Assembly (NCBI GenBank): GCA_002224055.1
Contig: AZLU01000136.1
Span: 48,331 to 112,330, forward strand
From: Pezizomycotina sp. ARF18
Taxonomy: Eukaryota > Ascomycota
Length of the DNA stretch: 64,000 bases
Direction of reading: 5' to 3'
The notes below the pieces were generated by a model. It saw only the letters and a list, made by a program, of their open reading frames with translations. It did no database searches and had not been told where the DNA came from. The translations under genes and the position numbers were made by a program. This document shows positions 23,516 to 35,000 of this stretch, in pieces (positions within the stretch are counted from its first letter, which is position 1; each line of letters opens with the position of its first letter).

Positions 23516-24201
23516 TTGGGTAGTAACGACTTAACAATCGAGTGGGCGGAGCCAATGCATCATGGCAGGCTAGAAAGTATCCTGATCGTGAGGAAGATGA
23601 ACTTGCCATCAAAGTCCGCACGGGCTCGGGAGGTGAACTCAAATTATCGAGATCAACGGGAGCGATACATTAGGGACCTTATGGAGATTCGTGCTGCTAT
23701 GTTAAACATAATATTGTAGTCTTGCGGGTTTTTGTGACCGTTCACATCCGTACCTGCTATCACCATTTTCCGGCTTACTTCCAGATACACAACTCATTAA
23801 TGGCCAAGAAGGCTGGTCCTTCAATATTTTCTTCCGCAAAAGATCGCTTAAGGATCTCATGGAGGACTTGAATGACGAGGGTTTTCAAGATGACGATATC
23901 TTGGTTTCTGGCCTTTTCAACGGTGGTGATACTGTTGATTTCAAGGACGCCGTTCAAACTTGATCCTCCTCGCAAGAGAATGAGATACGAAGTGCACCGA
24001 TTAACTGATGGATTCCCCGCAATATAGGTCTTCGACTATAATGACTACGAGCGGGCATGGTGGGATAATATGTGGACCTGGAAGCAGTTTTATCCGTGGA
24101 CTTTGCAAGATGCGCAATACTTCAGTCAGTTACAAGAGCATGAGCTTTACACAACATGGCAGCAACTCGGAGGCCCCAAAAGCTGGTTGCCGTCTTACTA
24201 G
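23516..24201 (+). CDS. Unrecognised multi-exon gene
   Basis: I do not recognise this gene. Three protein-like stretches lie on the plus strand: LTIEWAEPMHHGRLESILIV to RDQRERYIRDLMEIRAAML (to about 23,715); TQLINGQEGWSFNIFFRKRS to NGGDTVDFKDA (23,785-23,951); and VFDYNDYERAWWDNMWTWKQ to GPKSWLPSY with a stop at 24,199-24,201. A 76-bp GT-AG intron (23,952-24,027, acceptor ATATAG, with TTAACTGATG as a likely branch site) joins the last two in phase 0. The join between the first two is unresolved: a GT-AG pair 23,691-23,784 fits the phase but has a poor donor. The true start codon lies upstream and was not found. The last exon is unusually rich in Trp and Tyr. Confidence 0.4.
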
Positions 24202-25041
24202 CCGAGGGCGGCTGACGGTCGGCTCTTGTGCCCCAAGGCCTCCCTCCATTTAGAAATGTCTTTCTTTGGTTCTAAGGAAGATGCGAACTCCTTTCAAAAC
24301 CGCGGCCGCTTGCTGTCCTGAGAGTTGGCTATTAATTCTCTAGATGATTTCAATTATGTCAATGTTCCGGGGTGTATCTTTTGTATGCCCAGTATATGAA
24401 CCTTTGTAATTCTACCGCATGCTTATTATAACTAGAGATCATTAATAGCTCCGATTATCGTTTAGTTAGGTATTCTGGGGGCTGGCGTTGTTTTCACGAA
24501 AGGTTCAAGAGTCAAATATACATGTGAACTGCAGCTGTCTGTTGCTTCCTATTGGCAATCGGGAACAGCCAATGGACAATCGATCTTCGTTCCATAGGAT
24601 AGGGATTTCGGCGAAGCTTACCGGCAAAATAGGATTTCATATCTCCGGCTGATATTCACGATCCGAAAGTAAGTGGGGCGAATGAGTCTGGATTCGGCAA
24701 AGACTGGCTCTGCAAAGGCCCACACGTAATTTTAAATCTCGGACTTTGAAACAATGAATATAAACAAAAGGAAAGAAAAGAGATAAGGAAAAAAAAGGGG
24801 GAGTCATTTTCTGTTAAAACTAGGATAGTTCCCCTGAAGGATAGTAATTTCATCTTAATTTTGATCTGTATCTGTCTTCCTTGAGAAGTATTGTTTTTCG
24901 ATATTGAGGGTTGACAGTGTTTCGGTGAGATTTCGACAGCTACGGAGCAACGGAGTACAAGAGCATTGGACGAATTCAAGACTTTCGCTACGATATTTAC
25001 GCGAATATAGTACACCTGGTAGAAGACAACAGCGGGCAAAA
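24202..25041. other. Intergenic, no gene seen
   Basis: It includes an A/G-rich stretch at 24,780-24,801. The last part forms the 5' region of the membrane-protein gene at 25,042. Confidence 0.4.
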
Positions 25042-25962
25042 ATGGCTCCAAGAACACTAATGCTGTCTAATGTCGCGCTCGCATTACTCGTGTTTGTGGG
25101 ACAAGTCTCTTGCCAGAGCTCCTCAGACCGGACATTAGGTAGCCCGTGTACTGGATCCAACAATTACTGCGCCGGAGGCCTATCATCCTCCGGTGCTCCG
25201 GCGGCAAGCTCGTAGCTGGCAACTGTAACGATAATCTAGGTGAACCTGTCGGCGGCGCTACTTGCGTCGAGTCTCTGTCAATGCCGGTGATGCGCAATGC
25301 AAGGCGAAACCTGCCGGCTTCGAGTAGTAGCGAGGTGCCTACCGCCACGGCCACCGGCGGTGCGATAGCGGCAATCAAGGAACTGCCACCAGCGGTTCTT
25401 CTCCTATACAGTCTGCAGTTGGGTCCGCTGTATCCACATCCATAACACCGTCGAAGCAATCTCCACCGCCGTCGACCGGACCACTCTAAAGGCGGAACCA
25501 GCGAATGCCAATACTTCGCAACCCGCAACGGCAACGAGCAACAATGCAGCCCCGACCCTTCCACCGAACTCGAATCCTACCGCAAGTGGCAATGAAGCAG
25601 CAGTTGCGTCGGCATCAGCCTCGGCTACCGGTACGGGTAATGCCCCGCCTGACCAATCTTCGTCAGCCGCGGCGAAGAGCGGACTATCGAGCACAGCCAA
25701 ACTGGGTATCGGTCTCGGCGTACCGCTCGGCGTTCTCGCTTTAGCTTTGGTTGGCGTCGCGGCTTTTCTCCTCAGGAGGAAGAAGAACAGCAACACGAGC
25801 CTGCCGCCTGCTTACGAAGAAGCTGGGATGGCTGCGGAGTTGCCAGCGCTCCCCTCGAGTCGACCGCATGAGTTGCCTGCTCATCAAGTATACGAAGCAC
25901 CTGCACATGTTTCGAATGAGAATAAGTGGGCTGTTTCGGGCGCGCACGAGCTGGCTGGGTAG
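25042..25962 (+). CDS. Single-pass membrane protein with PPxY tail, frameshifted
   Basis: The ATG at 25,042 begins a signal peptide (LSNVALALLVFVGQVSC) followed by a Cys-containing ectodomain (GSPCTGSNNYCAGG, then LVAGNCNDNLGEPVGG). A long Ser/Thr/Ala/Pro-rich stalk follows, then one transmembrane segment (LGIGLGVPLGVLALALVGVA) with a stop-transfer RRKKN, and a cytoplasmic tail with LPPAYEEA and repeated ELP/ALP ending SGAHELAG at 25,962. This layout is common in filamentous ascomycetes and resembles wall-stress-sensor-type proteins. PPAY fits a WW-domain target, for example for a Rsp5-type ubiquitin ligase. Several single-base frame steps break the ectodomain and stalk. Sensor function is inference from layout. 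Confidence 0.6.
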
Positions 25963-26429
25963 ATAATCTAGTCTCTTTCCGATCTGGCTCATATTCGTCC
26001 CTTCTTTGCGTCTACCTTCCTCGTCTCGTACCCCAACTCCGTATTCGCTAGCAAGGGAGAAGCGGAGAGTCTGGGTACCAGGCACCATTTTCCCCGGCAA
26101 TTACATTGGAGTTCTCCAAGCCCATCGCATTTACTCATCCTCCAACTCTCGTATGTCCCTCTTTTTTACGTTTGACATCGTGCAACTGGCAAGCGGTCTA
26201 CTGTACAATACTGACAACACTATGTTTTAAGAATAATGTAATGTAACAACGCTGTTTTTCCGAAGTACCATCAACTTTTGCATTATATTTCTGTACTTTA
26301 ATGTTTAAATGCAAAGTGTAAAAATAACTAAATGTAAAGTGGTTAGAACAAAAGATCGCGCAAGAAATATCAAGGTGAATGCTCTAGTTTGCACTGATGG
26401 ACTTTCTTCATTGATACGCTCCAGCTAGA
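25963..26429. other. Convergent intergenic region
   Basis: This is the space between the 3' ends of the membrane-protein gene (plus) and the zinc-finger gene (minus). It is AT-rich from about 26,225 and no gene was seen. Confidence 0.4.
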
Positions 26430-28323
26430 CTATCGCAACGGTGCTAAGCCCGATGATCGTTGATCAGAATAGCTTATCCGTAGTTTCAGTTCTTCCAGGT
26501 TGGTTTCAATTCTATTGAGATACTTCTCTTTAAGAATGTCCCTGGCGCTAGGTTTAATGTTTCCCACGGGCGCAGTAGCGTCGCGGAAGCGCATGAAATC
26601 TTCCATGATATCTATGGCTGCGATCAAACATGTAGCGTAGATGTTTTGCTCTTCCATGTTGCCATCATGACAGCAACTTGAGCACCTCGTTGGTGTTTGA
26701 CTTCTGACAGTCTCAACTTGGCATCGCCAATGATCAGGAATCGGACTTGTGCCGCGATCTTCGAACAACGCGGTCGGAGCTTCAGCCTGTACCGCTGCAT
26801 CAGCGAAATGGCTGCCGTTAAAAATCGGACTTGTGCCGCGATCTTCAAATTTCGTTATCGGGGCGTCCGTTTGGACCGCTACATCTGCGACGGAAACCAA
26901 TGGTTTTGATTGATTTAATCGGGTTTTCGTGGGGACAACGCCTTCGGTAAGCTTCAGTGCAGCCCGAGCTGTACGCCATCGGGCGCTCCATGGCGATGCA
27001 AATGAACGCTTGGATGGTGTACGTACATCCTAATGCTCATGCATGCCTCTTTACCCGTGGTACGGCGTTTCGAGGGTGATGGCACGCATTCTTCCAACCC
27101 TGGAGAGGCTAGGGCCATCTCGGTTGTTTGACGCCAGTGTGGTTCAGGCACGCCCTTCGGTGGTCTGGACGGACGCATGGGGTATGAGCTTGGCGCTGTT
27201 TGTTTTGGGGGCTTTTGAATGCCTCGAGGCTCCGCTAGGAGCTGTTTGGCAGATACTGGAATTGAGATCAGGGGAGGCTCGGTTACTATGGCCGAATAGA
27301 CTGATTTAATGGCTGGAATAGAATCGGGGATATCTGGAAGGAGGCGCGGACTAATAGCAAATTTAGGAAAGTCTGGCGTCTCGATAAGAGGCGATTGAGC
27401 CGGGTTCGGCGCGATAAAAGCGGTCAAGGCCTCTGGTGTAGAGCGAGGACATGGTACCAGTTCAGAATTCGGCTCTTTTACCGTCACTCTAGGGATAGCC
27501 TCGCTGAATAATACCCCGGTTTGCGCTTTCTGCGTTTCTGAGGTAGAAAGATTTTCGAAAATCGGGAAGTGCAAATCACGAGATACTGGCACATTTACCG
27601 AATCTTTCTCTTGATTCATGGAGAGTCGTGAAGTATCAAAAGAAGCCGCTAGCATGGCAAACTTATCTCTTGGAAGATTCAAAGAGAACATGAAGCGGTC
27701 TGGCTGAGCAGCTGACGGACGCTTGACGGTAACTAGGCCTTTGGAGCTACCTGTAGGGAGTTTGGAACCGTCGTTCCTCCGTTTTCTATGCCGGGTTTTT
27801 TGCATTAATGGCACGTCGCTATCGTCGCTATCATCGCTATCAGGCTCGATGGCTGCCCGATTTCGTTTCGTGGTCGAAGGCGATGTTATTGAAGTCCTAG
27901 ACCCAGTGTAACTTGTATCACTAAAGGCCAGGTTGGTTACAGTATTCGATTTATTATATTTCGTCCTTTCGGCTCTCTGGCTGCCGGCGATGTCGTCTGA
28001 GGGTCTATCCTGCGTCCCGGACCTATCTCTTGCTGCCCTATTGGAGCGTGGTTGTCCCGCCACCTGTCTCGAAGCGTCGTGTAGTATTATTAGTTGCAAG
28101 CGGCGGCACTTTTCTGTTTCTTTGTGGTTTGCAAGAAAACTTTTATTGACCACGCTGCCGCACAAAGAGCACCTCGCCTTCGGCTTGAAGGTATTGTATG
28201 GTTTGGGTTGCTTGGCGTGGATCGGTTGGGGCACTGGCGGGTCATATTTTCCTTCGGTTTCATTATGATGGTAGACTTCCGGAGTCTCTATTCTCTTTTC
28301 TTCGATTGTGAAAGCTTCGTTGT

Positions 28324-28364
<41 letters not shown>

Positions 28365-28599
28365 TTGTTGTTGAGCACCAAGTTCAAATATGATGCGCTC
28401 GAATAAACATCCTTCGACGCTTCGTTCAACTCCGGAGTGTTGGTCCTTTCAGCTCGTTCGAGCAATGCTTTCGTGAACCGCCTGGTCGCCTCCCTCTGCT
28501 CACAGAAATAGCTATAGTTCGAGCTCGAGTGGATATTCCAGAGTTGACTGAACGGCGATCCAGTGGGCGTTCGGTATAATTAGTGGAGAAATTGGTCAT
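26430..28599 (-). CDS. C2HC zinc-finger protein, two exons
   Basis: A large exon is open from at least 28,465 down to 27,055 and is joined by a 170-bp intron (27,054-26,885, GTAAAG to CGCAG, phase 1) to a last exon at 26,884-26,430. The join is in frame and gives TTDVAVQTD. Visible parts in order: an Asn/Ser tract (28,319-28,376), a zinc finger ARCSLCGSVVNKSFLANHKE with TEKC (C-x2-C-xn-H-x5-C), an acidic DSDDSDDSD with nearby KTRHRKRR, a long Pro/Ser-rich disordered stretch, and in exon 2 two copies of AVQ-x2-AP-x3-FEDRGTSPI. The N-terminus is uncertain: the nearest ATG (28,599, MTNFSTNYTERP) needs one extra base near 28,575 to join. Nuclear role likely; family not recognised. Confidence 0.6.
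28319..28376. repeat. GTT/GCT trinucleotide microsatellite
   Basis: Imperfect trinucleotide repeat coding, on the minus strand, for the Asn/Ser tract of the zinc-finger protein. Confidence 0.8.
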
Positions 28600-29088
28600 T
28601 TTGACGTCTAGGTAGCTGAGTAGGAAATAGTAATTGGGTCTGAAACGCAAGGGAAGCAAGGTAAACAACTGGCCAAAGAAGAATTTCCAGCTTAACAGAA
28701 GGCTATCCAAGGAAGGTGTAAAAACGGGGTACGAGGTCGAATATAGGAAAAATGGGAAACACTTGGCCTTTTCCTCCCGTGTCCACAAAATTGCAAAACA
28801 GTAGTAATTCTAAACGTCGGTACTGCTTTCTTCCACACCTTTCGACGCTTTCCAAAGGAGTTCCTGGGGGGACTAGGAACGTGTAAAAGTCGTGATTCTG
28901 CTGGGGTCAACAACTTTGCCTAACCATCCTTGTGGACATTTTGCTGTTTGTTCCCGCTTGATACAACTTCTGTTAGACTTCTGAAAACAAGAGTTTTGAT
29001 ATTTATCCACATTTACGCAATTCCCTAAGCCACGTTTCGATTAAAAATACGCGATTTATAGGCAAACCTAAAAAAGCGGCCCGAGCGT

Positions 29089-29374
29089 ATGAGCGAACCC
29101 GCCTTCAAGTTGGATGCGCCATCTCAATACCAAGTCTTGATCCACAGACTACGGCCCAGAATCTTTTCCGAGCTAAGCGCCCGAGCTCGTGCATTCGAGA
29201 TAGCCCAATTTGGACTAGTGGGGACAGCGTTACAATTTTTGAAGCCTTTGTGCTGCGACCTCTCTGAGGAGGGTAAGTCAGGGCGTAGATTATAATGATG
29301 CCTCGAAGTTTGAAGCGGACCTTTCTTTTATCTATCCAGTGCGTTACTCTGATTACTCCGACGTGCTAGTCTAG
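29089..29374 (+). CDS. Small two-exon protein, 72 residues
   Basis: I do not recognise it. The ATG at 29,089 opens MSEPAFKLDAPSQYQVLIHR. Exon 1 ends in phase 1 at 29,272, exactly before a consensus donor GTAAGT. A 67-bp intron ends TCTATCCAG at 29,339, and exon 2 adds VRYSDYSDVLV and a TAG at 29,372-29,374. Donor, acceptor, polypyrimidine tract and phase all agree, which is better evidence than length alone. The body is helical (RPRIFSELSARARAFEIAQF) with a hydrophobic stretch (GLVGTALQFLKPL). It may be a small mitochondrial or membrane-associated protein; that is inference. Confidence 0.45.
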
Positions 29375-29697
29375 AAGTACAATCATTGTGATTTGACTCA
29401 ATGGAATTATTAAAATACATATGTACAAAAGTTCGTCTGAAAGACGAACCTCCCGTCGCTGGCGTCGTTGGATTTAATTGTCGAAAAATGGAAGATCGCT
29501 TTTAGGACTGGGATGGAACGATACGTATTTAGAGGGCTTTCTGAACCAGAAACTACAAACATGAAAACCGCTCATGATTATTGGCTCATTCTAGGCATAT
29601 AACAAACAAAAATCCTCCCGTTGATGAACCATGAAGCCGGGAGCTAACTGAGGAATGCAAATCGACCAATGAGCTATCTCTTCCCGCATTATGCCTT

Positions 29698-30273
29698 TCA
29701 AGCCTCCCACCACACGCTACACAAAATATCCTCCCTGGACACAATACATTGCCTTAGATTCTCAGCCGCGCGTCGCCTTTTCAAGCGGTCGGGTAGCGCC
29801 GCTGATGTCAGAATACCAACTTCTTGTAGCAAGTATGTATGCAAAATTCTATCCGAGAGATGTAGTCGTACATTCTGCAAGTCCTCCTCGAGCGAAGGCA
29901 TTAGCTCATCATCTGTATCCAGCGACGCCTTTAGCTTCTCGATCGTCTTCAGTGTTTCTTTCAAGCGGCTAACAAGTTCGCGGATGGAAGAGTATCGAAA
30001 GCTGGAGCTTGAGAGCGATTCAGACGGGTATGCCGGCGTATAGAATAGAGACGGGAAGATCTGCATCGGGTCATAGGCTGGGTGGCAATGAGCAGGCCTA
30101 AAATCTGGGTATATAGGCGTTGGAGAGTTGACTCTAACAGGTGAAGGCCTGCTAAGAAGCATGTTGGCCTCTACTTGATGTGACCGGGGTGGATTAAAGA
30201 CTGAGAAAGGCATCGGCGGGTTTGGGTTTGCGGTTAACGGCGGCGCTGAGCGTGGAATTTGGAGTAAGCCCAT
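29698..30273 (-). CDS. Coiled-coil protein, 191 residues, intact
   Basis: I do not recognise this protein. The frame is open from the ATG at 30,273 to a stop at 29,698. The first 90 residues are Pro-rich and disordered (SAPPLTANPNPPMPFSVF). Residues about 95-150 form a helical coiled-coil candidate (IRELVSRLKETLKTIEKLKA, then DDELMPSLEEDLQNVRLHL), and the tail is basic (ALPDRLKRRRAAENLRQC). No membrane segment is seen. The frame is uninterrupted, unlike most genes here. The same strand stays open for some 80 bases upstream, so translation might begin earlier in another exon. Confidence 0.45.
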   Translation of the reverse strand: MGLLQIPRSAPPLTANPNPPMPFSVFNPPRSHQVEANMLLSRPSPVRVNSPTPIYPDFRPAHCHPAYDPMQIFPSLFYTPAYPSESLSSSSFRYSSIRELVSRLKETLKTIEKLKASLDTDDELMPSLEEDLQNVRLHLSDRILHTYLLQEVGILTSAALPDRLKRRRAAENLRQCIVSREDILCSVWWEA

Positions 30274-30289
30274 AGGTCCGGCGAGAGCC

Positions 30290-31331
30290 TCGTGGAGGAT
30301 CGTGGAATCGGCGTTGGAGGTGGTGTTCGGACATCTGTGATTCCGGTGGTGTCAAGAAATCAGGGGAACATCCGGGCGGAACTGCTCGCCAGTTTCGTAA
30401 CTCTGTGGGGTGTGCATGGCTGCTATATAGATCCTTTATGCCTCTTTTTTCCAGCGGTTACCTTGGTTGTACGCAAGATCATGGATCTCTTTCAGCAACT
30501 TCATGTGCTTCCGGATGGAGAGATGCTAGTCAAGTAGGATCTCCTTTGTGCTTTATTGGCATGCCATTGTAAGAATACTGAAGAAATTAACGGCCACGGT
30601 TTGATCATAACTTCAATCATTGTTTGACATGCTGCAACTATTATATGGTATAGAGCAATCTAGAACTCGCTAGATTCATTTTAGCGTTCCATCCTGGAAT
30701 CTGAGACATCTATACTACTAACGTTGCAAGAAAGCTGGAATAAATTATAAACCTTCGAGAACGTGGAAATGTCTTGGAGTCATTTCGACCTACTCTATAC
30801 ATACTCTAAAGGGTGATATCTGGTATCATTCAAGCAAAATGATCAATTTAATCTTCACACTGAGCAACTCATTATAAATTCGAATAGAGATTTCTTGTTC
30901 CTATTATTCCTATTCGGTAGGCAGATCGTCACGCCGTAATGAGAGTCTCGTCAAAGAAAGAAACCTTCAATGGCCCAGTCAACCACAAGACCGAATATTT
31001 CTCTAGAAAGGTCACATACAGAAAGGTCACATACAGTGGAGACTGACTGGAATAACGCAATTATCGATAAGCTTTGGCAATTGTAGCTTTCCAAGCCTCA
31101 GATTGGTATCATATACGTGGCACTGGGTATAAAATTTGAACTTAAAAATGGAGAACAAAAAAAAAACAAAGAAATGGAAAGGAAGAAAGGCTAGATTTTC
31201 CCACATATAAAAGACCTGAGTGTAGGAATACTTTAAGATTACAATAATCGTAGAATTTTCGTAGACTCCCGGGCTCACATATAGATCGATCACGCCACAG
31301 AAACGGCTAATAAGTCTAACGTGGGCGAATA
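30290..31331. other. Intergenic, no gene seen
   Basis: An open frame at 30,292-30,537 has no recognisable content. The rest is AT-rich with no supported gene. Confidence 0.4.
31006..31035. repeat. 15-bp tandem duplication
   Basis: GAAAGGTCACATACA occurs twice in direct succession about 300 bp upstream of the exonuclease gene. Copies are identical, so it is probably recent. Confidence 0.8.
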
Positions 31332-32094
31332 ATGTCAGATTATAGCTTAATAGAAGACGAGGCCGGCGTCGCAGCATTCGTTGACAAGATCGTTGGCCTG
31401 ACACCTTCGCCCGCTCCGAGCCTTTACGTTGACATTGAAGGCGTGAACCTCGGTCGCCACGGTTCTATTTCCATAATCCAAGTCTTCGTCCTCCCTCTCC
31501 AGCACACTTACCTCCTCGATGTACACAAACTCCTATCTAAAACATTTACCACGCCGGGAGTAGAGAATCCAGACGAAAACCTGAAAACGATTCTAGAATC
31601 TGCTACGATTCCGAAAGCACTGTTCGACGTTCGCAACGATAACGACGCTTTGTTCAATTTATATGGTATCGAGATGCGCTGTGTGCAGGACATTCAGCTC
31701 ATGGAGCTGGCGAGGCGCCGGGAAACAGGACTTATCTTAGTGGCCTCGCGAAGGCCATAGAAAACGATTTATCATTGAGCTGGGTTGAACGAGCACGTTT
31801 GCATACTGTCAAGGCGAAAGGCAGGGCCCTGTTTGCTCCGGAACTCGGAGGATCGTACGAAGTCTTCAACAAAGGCCGCTCTCGGATGATGTCAGAGAAT
31901 ACTGCGTACAGGATGTGGTGATGCTACCCAGGCTTTGGGCTACGTACAATGCTTTTCTGAATGCTGTTGCGAAGAGGATGGTGGCAGAAGCGACGGCTGA
32001 TAGACTGAAGCTTGCGAAAGAAGCAGATTACAATGGGAAAGGAAGGGAAAGGGCACTGGGGCCGCCTGTGTTTTGGCGAAATAACGTATTTTAA
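31332..32094 (+). CDS. 3'-5' exonuclease domain protein, two frameshifts
   Basis: A DEDD-family 3'-5' exonuclease (RNase D / EXD1-like) would digest RNA or DNA from the 3' end using two metal ions. The ATG at 31,332 is clear. Exo I is LYVDIEGVNLGRHGSISIIQ (Asp and Glu of DIE). Exo II is KALFDVRNDNDALFNLYGI. The frame steps at about 31,715 (GLAKAIENDLSLSWVERARL follows, a stretch typical of this fungal family) and again near 31,878, after which Exo III appears as DVREYCVQDVVMLPRLW (Tyr and Asp). The C-terminus is ERALGPPVFWRNNVF with a TAA at 32,092-32,094. All catalytic residues are visible and both breaks fit one missing base each, so a working gene behind sequence error is plausible. Confidence 0.8.
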
Positions 32095-35000
32095 TGGGAT
32101 TCCGTGCGTTTTATCTTATGTGACGACCTGACACAGTGCTCACATTAGTCTCTGGTGTATCTTTCAGAGGGTTTTATTAATAACTACGGGCAAGCTTGCC
32201 TCCATGTTATATCCTATCTCGATGAAGAAAAGAATAACAAAAATATAGGATAATATAATGTGTTACTGTCATATCTAGTGCTTATTTCGAGAACCCGGCT
32301 TCATGAGCCAAGCCTCGATGCACATCTCTAGTGGGCTGGCTGTTTAATTCGAAGCTCTATCCTAGCATTTGGATTGTATTTCATATTAGCCACGCCTTCT
32401 TTTTGGCAGAATGACGCCTGATCCTTAATAGGAACATGCTCCCCTGTATCGCAATTGTACGATAGTATAACGCAATGAAAACCCAAGAAAGTGTCAGCCT
32501 TAAAATGGGAAGCCCTAATATCGGATTGTTGATCATTCAACAATGCGGGTTCATACTAGACGCGAGTTTGCCACGGTTTTATTACCATCTCCGTAGACGG
32601 GAAGGAAAGCGCGCTGGTTGGCATAGGTCATCGGGTCTTTGCTGCTGCAGGCGGGAAGTTGACTCGTCTCGTGATGTTGATTACGCTGGTTCTAGGAACA
32701 AGGCATGCGCAACCCGAATCCTTCTGTTGAGTAGCTGAACTCACCTTTTAACGCAAAGCGATATGTAGACACAGGCGCCAGAAATCAAACTGATGGGTAG
32801 GCTTACATTACAATGATTCTATAGTAAACATCCTTATACCCGTGACAGACCACAGACTATGAGCTCGATGACTTGGTGAAACTTTTTTGAACAGGACGCC
32901 GATACCTTGTAAGGGGACATTCCAAAGCACCTGCTTATGACGTCGGAACCCGTTCTTAAAGGGATGCGGTTTTCAAGCTCGAACTGCGTGCAATTTGATC
33001 TGATTTGATTTAAACGTCCGTCTAGTTACATGCTTTTTTAAGGGCGCCGTTACACATAGGGCACCCTAGCCTCTATCTAATGAATACTGTTACTTACATG
33101 TAAAAAGATTATATTGACTTAATGACATAGGACGGGAAGAGTTAGGTTAAGCTTGTTCTGCTATTATTAGTTTAAAATAGGACGTACTTGATACTAATTT
33201 AGCTTGTGCCTTCTTTTATAGATAATATTTAAATCCGGCTCTTTTTTTTACTAAAATGTGAGTTTTAGTGAGGTGCCGGATATAGCTATCGCGATATCAG
33301 CGGTAGATGTAAGTTGTTAGTATTATAGATCGTGGTTTTGAAGCATTATCTAGTTAAAAAGTGAAAAATATTTATGTAAGGGAAAAGAAGTTCGTTAGTT
33401 TTCGTTCAGGCTGGCATCCATTCTCCTCAAAACTGTATTTTGATTTGTCCAGCCATGCTGCAAAACGCCCGAGCTAATATCGAATGTCTCCCACGTTTTA
33501 TTACAATTTACATTTCCTTCTCCTAGCAAGTGGATCATCGATTCCTCTACAATACTCTATTAGTGCATTGTCTTTCGTTAAGACTACCCTCTCCCGCGTG
33601 TATTGGCACGAAGATAATCATGTTTCAGCTGAAAGAAATCTCATCTACCACTCCTATACCTCTGCTCGAGCGACACCGACACGCTGCGATTTTACACTGC
33701 GGGGCCTAGGCCGTTGCGAAGCGACCCTTATGCGCCCTCAAGTGTAGATGCTTACAATCACTACTTTATTTTTAATTTCTGGACGCTTTCCGATACGCTT
33801 AATAACGAAACCTGAACGATCGAGCCCGCCACTGCTGCGATGAGTTACAGAACGGAATATTAACATGGTGGAGCCTTGTGGTTGGAGCAGTCTTATCAAC
33901 TCAACACTTAACTATGAGGGCGTCTCTAGGAAGTGGGATGGATGCCTCGGCGTCCTGATCTATTATTCGGCAGGCTTTGGGGCAACAGGAGGGGATCCCA
34001 AGAAATCCGGAGCCGACAGTCTTCCTCGGAGTCTCAGACCTCTTATGAAAGCTTGTGTCGCGATTACAGGGCTCGGGGTAGTGGCTGAATTTATCTACCT
34101 GCTATTTCTCGATATAAAAGAATAATAATTTAATCGGACGGGGGTCGATATGAAACCTACTGGCGTCCGTGACTTCAGCTTAACGGCAGAAAATTGCTAT
34201 AGGGAAAGGGTAGAGGCTCGACATACGTGTTTTGTTTGGATTATGCTCGGCGTGTTCAAGAAGGGGCGTCACCGTCTTCCATTTTTAATACTATTATCAT
34301 CATTACACAGGTTTTCTCCTCGAGCTTTTATAGTCTTTTCAGCTTCTCATCGGTTCCTATGGTCACCAGACTCTTTATCTGTATAACATGATTCAGCATC
34401 AGTTCATTATATCCGTTATAGTTAGTTAGGAGCGCCAAAGAACCGATTTAGATCCTTTCATTACGAGCCGGCGTTTCGTTGCACACTTACGAACACTGCT
34501 CTTATATAAAATACATTATGGGTGAATTTGATGCTACCTTCATAGTCTGTTCCTACTTCAACGAGCCGGTTTTCGTACAAAAGCCTGCACAATATCACAC
34601 TTACATGATTGCTCGAGGTTTCTATTCCACAAGACCGGTAGTTGCAACTTAATGATGCGCACTCCCACCATCAGTCAGAGCCATAGAAATTATTGATTCC
34701 ACTCGCTTTCTAGGTTTTTGGTGGTGGGTTTCAATTGTAAAAAATTTCAAGAGATTGAGCCATGTTTCAACCAATTTGATCCAGAACCGTCACTAGCGCT
34801 TGTTATTTGAATGTAGATAACGTTGGAAGACATGAAAATATTAGTAGCTTCGCGGATAAGGGATCATACCTTCGCTGTCGCTTGCAGTTTCCACGAAAGG
34901 CTGAGCCCCCCACACGGGGGTGTCAAGACTGTCAGTAATTACTAAATAACGGCGATCGTCGGTTCAGAGCCCCGTCCGTTTCCCCGCTCGAGATTGTTCC

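Noticed and set aside
34905-34925. C-run and G-run hairpin (CCCCCC-ACAC-GGGGG)
   Set aside because: It is a short stem without a following T-run or gene, and such structures are expected by chance in 64 kb.
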